A DNA stretch of 10,747 nucleotides from Actinomycetes bacterium (GTDB lineage Bacteria; Actinomycetota; Acidimicrobiia; Acidimicrobiales; RAAP-2): contig JAJYZN010000093.1 in NCBI GenBank assembly GCA_021799915.1, positions 1 to 10,747 on the forward strand. The letters are read 5' to 3'. Positions 8,356-10,747 of the stretch are shown here, one piece after another. The notes under the pieces are model-generated. The model was not told where the DNA came from. It saw nothing but the letters and a program-made list of their open reading frames with translations, and did no database searches. Both the position numbers and the translations under genes were made by a program. Each line of letters begins with the position of its first letter. The stretch's first letter is position 1.

Positions 8356-8401
8356 GTGTCTCTCTCGGTATCGGGAACAGTGTGCCGAGAGGGTGTGACA
8401 C
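8356..8401. promoter_or_regulatory. Extended inverted repeat upstream of the CxxC gene
   Basis: CTCTCGG (8362-8368) is exactly mirrored by CCGAGAG (8385-8391) around 16 bases. An outer pair GTGTC (8356-8360) / GACAC (8397-8401) can also close the structure with an asymmetric bulge. It fills the gap between the thioredoxin-like stop (8405) and the CxxC gene. It may be a terminator or attenuator for the first gene, or an operator for the second. It has no U-tract. Confidence 0.4.
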
Positions 8402-8404
8402 TCA

Positions 8405-9022
8405 TCATCGCGGCGACGTCGACTGCGGTCCTGAACTGGCCTTCTGGCTTCCTGCACGTCGGATCGCCCGCCGGACGTCGTCAGCGAGCTGATCCAGGCC
8501 CCACACCACGCCCTCGGTTGCGACCCCGGGACGGCCGTCGGTGGCGTTTGCCGACCTCCCGCTCCTCGGTGAACGATCGCCCATCGAGCGCGATGATCTG
8601 ACCTTCGTGGGCGGTGAGTCCCCCCCACGCCGATCGATCAGGGCGAAGAAGGGCGGCCCCTGCACCCTGTAGGCATGCCACGTGCTGTCGGACATGACCA
8701 CGCGAGCCTCTGGCGCGATCAGGCCCCTGATGGTTGTCACGTCCTCGAAGGAGGGGTCACGGGTCACGGCCACGACCTCATCGCCAGCCTCCATGCCACA
8801 CCTGCTCGGATTGGTCAGCACGCCCCAGAGAGGCGCACATCCCTCACATGCCGAGGAGAGGAAGAGGATCAGGGTGCGGACGCCCGATCCCACGACGTTG
8901 ATCTCCACCGCCCGACCATCCAGGTCGACGCCGGAGATGTCGGAGGCCATGGTGCTCGGGACGTCCCGGTACGTCGGCACGGGAACGAGCCCGTCAAGGG
9001 AGGGCGGGACGCGGTCACCCAT
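8405..9022 (-). CDS. Thioredoxin-like (TlpA/peroxiredoxin-type) protein with a CEGC site
   Basis: 205 residues. A thioredoxin-like fold is indicated by TLILFLSSACEGCAPLWGVL with the CxxC pair Cys59/Cys62 on the first helix, EVVAVTRDPSFED, then VVMSDSTWHAYRVQGPPFFALID with the cis-proline PP before the third strand. The C-terminal EGVVWGLDQLADDVRRA completes the fold. No signal peptide or TM segment is present, so it is probably cytoplasmic or a domain of a membrane redox partner; its substrate is unknown. Between FFALI and DGRPGVATEG there is a roughly 32-residue polar stretch (130-161) rich in Ser/Arg that looks inserted, in the same frame. The start is the ATG at 9022; no clear Shine-Dalgarno is seen. 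The gene lies between the zinc-ribbon gene (51 bases) and the CxxC gene (115 bases). Confidence 0.78.
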   Translation of the reverse strand: MGDRVPPSLDGLVPVPTYRDVPSTMASDISGVDLDGRAVEINVVGSGVRTLILFLSSACEGCAPLWGVLTNPSRCGMEAGDEVVAVTRDPSFEDVTTIRGLIAPEARVVMSDSTWHAYRVQGPPFFALIDRRGGDSPPTKVRSSRSMGDRSPRSGRSANATDGRPGVATEGVVWGLDQLADDVRRAIRRAGSQKASSGPQSTSPR

Positions 9023-9073
9023 GGGCCCACGAGCACCGGCCCCGGAGCCCGGCCCGAATATCGACCGGACATG

Positions 9074-9376
9074 TCATCCGTGCGGGGATGTGGAAGCCCG
9101 GGACGCCGGGGGGGCGTCACCGATCGTCGCCGGCGTGGGCGGGGACGATGGAGTCGAGGTCGACCCGCCGTTGACGACCGCGACGTCACGCCCGTGTCCG
9201 CACCACCGACACGCCACTGCGTCCACGGTCTCGGACAGGACCTCTTCCAGCTCGATCTCGAGGTCACCTCCGAGCGTGTAGTGGTGGAACGCCTTGGTGG
9301 TCCTGGTGGTCGTGACGTCGAAGCGGGTGAGATTGCCGCAAGCCAGGCACTGGTAGCGCAGTACGTCCACCGCCAC
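9074..9376 (-). CDS. Small two-CxxC zinc-ribbon-type protein
   Basis: About 100 residues from a GTG at 9376. It holds YQCLACGNLTRFDVTTTRTTKAFHHYTLGGDLEIELEEVL followed by VACRWCGHG, so two CxxC pairs (Cys10/13 and Cys56/59) frame a beta-rich core, as in a zinc ribbon. The tail after residue 60 is Ser/Thr/Pro-rich and probably disordered. I associate this protein type with Acidimicrobiia, of unknown function. The start is uncertain: GTG 9376 and GTG 9370 are the only suitable codons near the conserved part, with a distant GGAG that can be hidden in a CGCTCC/GGAGCG hairpin (9390-9408). The open frame upstream (to 9919) overlaps the PH/SHOCT gene and is not protein-like. It is co-directional with the PH/SHOCT gene, 91 bases downstream of it. 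Confidence 0.7.
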   Translation of the reverse strand: MAVDVLRYQCLACGNLTRFDVTTTRTTKAFHHYTLGGDLEIELEEVLSETVDAVACRWCGHGRDVAVVNGGSTSTPSSPPTPATIGDAPPASRASTSPHG

Positions 9377-9467
9377 ACGGTAGCCGTCTCGCTCCGCCCG
9401 CTGGAGCGTCCGGCGGTCGCAGCAGTCCTCTGCTCTATTTCCGCAACGGAGCTCGGCGGGGAGACGC

Positions 9468-10355
9468 TCAGATCCGACCCAGGAGCTCCCCCTTCTTCGC
9501 CGTGAACTCCTCATCGGTGAGGATTCCCCGTCGTCGGAGGTCCTCAAGTGCCACGAGCTGCTCGGAGAGTGACGACATTGTGACGCGGCCGGCCGGCGTC
9601 GCTGCATGCATGCTCTGTCCCACCTCCCCGTCCGACTCCCAACGGGTGGGCTGTGGGTCGTGCATGCGGCCGGGCGCGACCGGCTGTTCGCCCGGGTCGG
9701 ACCGTGGCACCCCTCGGGGTGGAGTTGTGTCCGGCACCTCGCCACCGGCCCTGCCGCCTCGCTCACGCGTGCCGAAATCCTCCGCCGTCGGCAATCGGCC
9801 GGGGAGATCGCCCGGAGGCCGATACGTGGGTACGGAGGATTGGAAGGAGTCGAGCTGGCGCGTGATGACGCGCTGGAGCGCCGCGGGACGGCGAACGTCG
9901 TCGATCGCCATTGGCCCATCGCCTTCCACTTCGATCACCATCCGTCCTGACCCCAAGAGACGATCGAACATCGTCTGGGTGCAGTGCACCTCGGTGACCC
10001 GCTGCAGACGCAGTTGAACAATGTCCCTGCCGAAGATTCCCTGTCGGTAGATGACCCGGGTGGTGGTGACGATGAGGCTGATCCCGAGCCACTTCAGTAC
10101 CCGCCCGGCCAGCCAAAGTGCAGGAACGGCCACCATCGCCCCGAGGATCCAGGCCACGAAGATGGGGGCATTCGGCACGCTCACCACGACGGCAACCGCC
10201 ACTCCCACGGCTACGGCGGTCATCACCGCTGGGCCTGAGAAGTAGATCCAATGAAGGTGGACGTCCACCAGCACGTCCTCGTCGTCGGCGAGGACTCGAG
10301 TCGAGATCGGCACCAGCGCCAGCGTACCGGGGCCACTTCGGCAGTACCCGAGCAT
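9468..10355 (-). CDS. Membrane PH-domain protein with C-terminal SHOCT motif
   Basis: 295 residues. Two transmembrane segments (about 38-60 and 64-86) precede a bacterial PH domain of the YdbS/YdbT type (about 90-168), seen as LIVTTTRVIYRQGIFGRDIVQLRLQRVTEVHCTQTMFDRLLGSGRMVIEVEG. Then follows a 90-residue Pro/Gly/Arg-rich linker and a C-terminal SHOCT motif (LVALEDLRRRGILTDEEFTAKKGELLGRI), a short helical hairpin common at the ends of bacterial membrane proteins. Such proteins sit at the cytoplasmic membrane; their function is not well known. The start is taken as the ATG at 10355. The GTG at 10310 also fits because related proteins begin near LADDEDVLVDVHLHW. Neither has a clear Shine-Dalgarno. 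It is the first gene of the right-hand minus-strand series. Confidence 0.83.
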   Translation of the reverse strand: MLGYCRSGPGTLALVPISTRVLADDEDVLVDVHLHWIYFSGPAVMTAVAVGVAVAVVVSVPNAPIFVAWILGAMVAVPALWLAGRVLKWLGISLIVTTTRVIYRQGIFGRDIVQLRLQRVTEVHCTQTMFDRLLGSGRMVIEVEGDGPMAIDDVRRPAALQRVITRQLDSFQSSVPTYRPPGDLPGRLPTAEDFGTRERGGRAGGEVPDTTPPRGVPRSDPGEQPVAPGRMHDPQPTRWESDGEVGQSMHAATPAGRVTMSSLSEQLVALEDLRRRGILTDEEFTAKKGELLGRI

Positions 10356-10529
10356 TCCAGCGAGCGATCAGGTGGGCATAGGTGTCCCAGACTGCTCTTT
10401 CGGAGGGCCCTTGAGGTCGTCGGGAACCGATTTTCCAGGTGGGAGCGACGGTGGGAGGTCCGGTGGGAGTGATGGGGGGAGCGGTCGGGCGTATTCGAGT
10501 GGCAGGCAACTGTCAGGGGGTCTCATGCG
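10356..10529. promoter_or_regulatory. Divergent intergenic region with a 12-bp tandem repeat
   Basis: This region separates the PH/SHOCT gene from the plus-strand gene at the window end, so promoters for both should lie here. No clear -10/-35 pair is seen. Its main content is the G-rich 12-bp repeat at 10438-10485; open frames running through it are shadows. Confidence 0.4.
10438..10485. repeat. Four tandem copies of a 12-bp G-rich unit GGTGGGAGNNNN
   Basis: The copies are GGTGGGAGCGAC (10438), GGTGGGAGGTCC (10450), GGTGGGAGTGAT (10462) and GGGGGGAGCGGT (10474). The first eight bases are constant except for one change in the last copy, while the last four vary. The region can form a G-quadruplex from four GGG tracts, or it may be an array of protein sites at just over one helical turn. 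Confidence 0.85.
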
Positions 10530-10747
10530 ATGACGACCCCCGGCACGACAGGAGAGGGATCCGGCGGGGGCCCGGCCCAAACGTCCCCGGAGGGCGGGAC
10601 GACCATGATCACGGCACGACGCACCCGGGGTCCACGGCGCCGGCCGCGCTGCGGATGGCCGGAGGTTCTCGGCGTGGCAGTGGTACTCGCGGGGGCAGTG
10701 CTCGTGGGATCCGGTGCCTCCATCCATGCTGGTCTCTCTGCCCAGGC
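10530..10747 (+). CDS. N-terminus of a membrane or secreted protein (partial, runs off the window)
   Basis: A plus-strand frame stays open to the window end. From the ATG at 10605 it reads MITARRTRGPRRRPRCGWP followed by a hydrophobic stretch EVLGVAVVLAGAVLVGSGAS (residues 20-39). This is an Arg-rich positive end plus a 20-residue apolar core, the layout of a signal peptide or a single membrane anchor. An in-frame ATG at 10530 would add 25 residues rich in Gly, Thr and Pro (MTTPGTTGEG...), with AGGGGG nine bases upstream. ATG 10605 has GGAGG eleven bases upstream. Both are plausible; an anchored membrane protein with a short cytoplasmic tail fits 10530 better, a secreted protein fits 10605. 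The family cannot be identified from 47-72 residues. Confidence 0.55.
   Translation, partial: MTTPGTTGEGSGGGPAQTSPEGGTTMITARRTRGPRRRPRCGWPEVLGVAVVLAGAVLVGSGASIHAGLSAQ

Noticed and set aside
8481..8681. Alternative minus-strand frame inside the thioredoxin-like gene
   Set aside because: The main frame covers both conserved ends without a stop; the alternative has no start signal and no domain. Kept only as a possible sign of paired indels.
10368..10727. Minus-strand frame of 119 codons at the right edge
   Set aside because: It runs antisense to the signal/anchor sequence and through the 12-bp repeat (giving LPPS/LPPD repeats), with no Shine-Dalgarno or known domain.

Overview
The window is about 70% G+C, with GTG and TTG starts and Shine-Dalgarno-led genes throughout. 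It encodes an F420/FMN luciferase-like oxidoreductase and a PimB'-type mannosyltransferase. Together these point to a high-GC actinobacterium; several small cysteine-pair proteins resemble ones I associate with Acidimicrobiia, but that placement is inference. All families are chromosomal, and most genes lie on the minus strand.

Left edge (1-1940). The first 33 bases hold the N-terminus of a minus-strand IS607-type serine recombinase (tnpA). Its AT-richer left end, to about base 90, interrupts an alpha/beta-hydrolase (HSL-type) gene and removes the hydrolase's catalytic Asp and His. Upstream on the same strand are a small ACT-domain protein and a PlsC-type acyltransferase.

Middle (1941-6327). 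A plus-strand SMP-30/gluconolactonase-like gene diverges from plsC. It converges, over a hairpin, on a four-gene minus-strand unit: SRPBCC protein, ROK-family sugar kinase, luciferase-like oxidoreductase, AlaC-type aminotransferase. The junctions in this unit are GTGA and TTGA stop/start overlaps and a 9-nt gap, so translation is probably coupled. The ROK gene carries a frameshift near 5660-5678 and a (GACCCC)7 repeat encoding a Gly-Val tract.

Right part (6889-10355). A co-directional minus-strand series runs from a two-TM PH-domain/SHOCT protein through a two-CxxC zinc-ribbon protein, a thioredoxin-like protein with a CEGC site and a 70-aa protein with three CxxC pairs, to the PimB'-like glycosyltransferase. 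PlsC, PimB' and the PH/SHOCT membrane protein suggest an envelope-lipid flavour; the cysteine-rich trio suggests metal or redox work.

Right edge (10356-10747). A divergent intergenic region carries four copies of a 12-bp G-rich repeat. It leads into the start of a plus-strand membrane or secreted protein cut by the window end.

No rRNA, tRNA, CRISPR array or defence locus was seen. The most notable features are the IS607 insertion with phased hexamers next to tnpA, the repeat-bearing frameshifted ROK gene, and apparent in-frame low-complexity insertions in several neighbouring enzymes.
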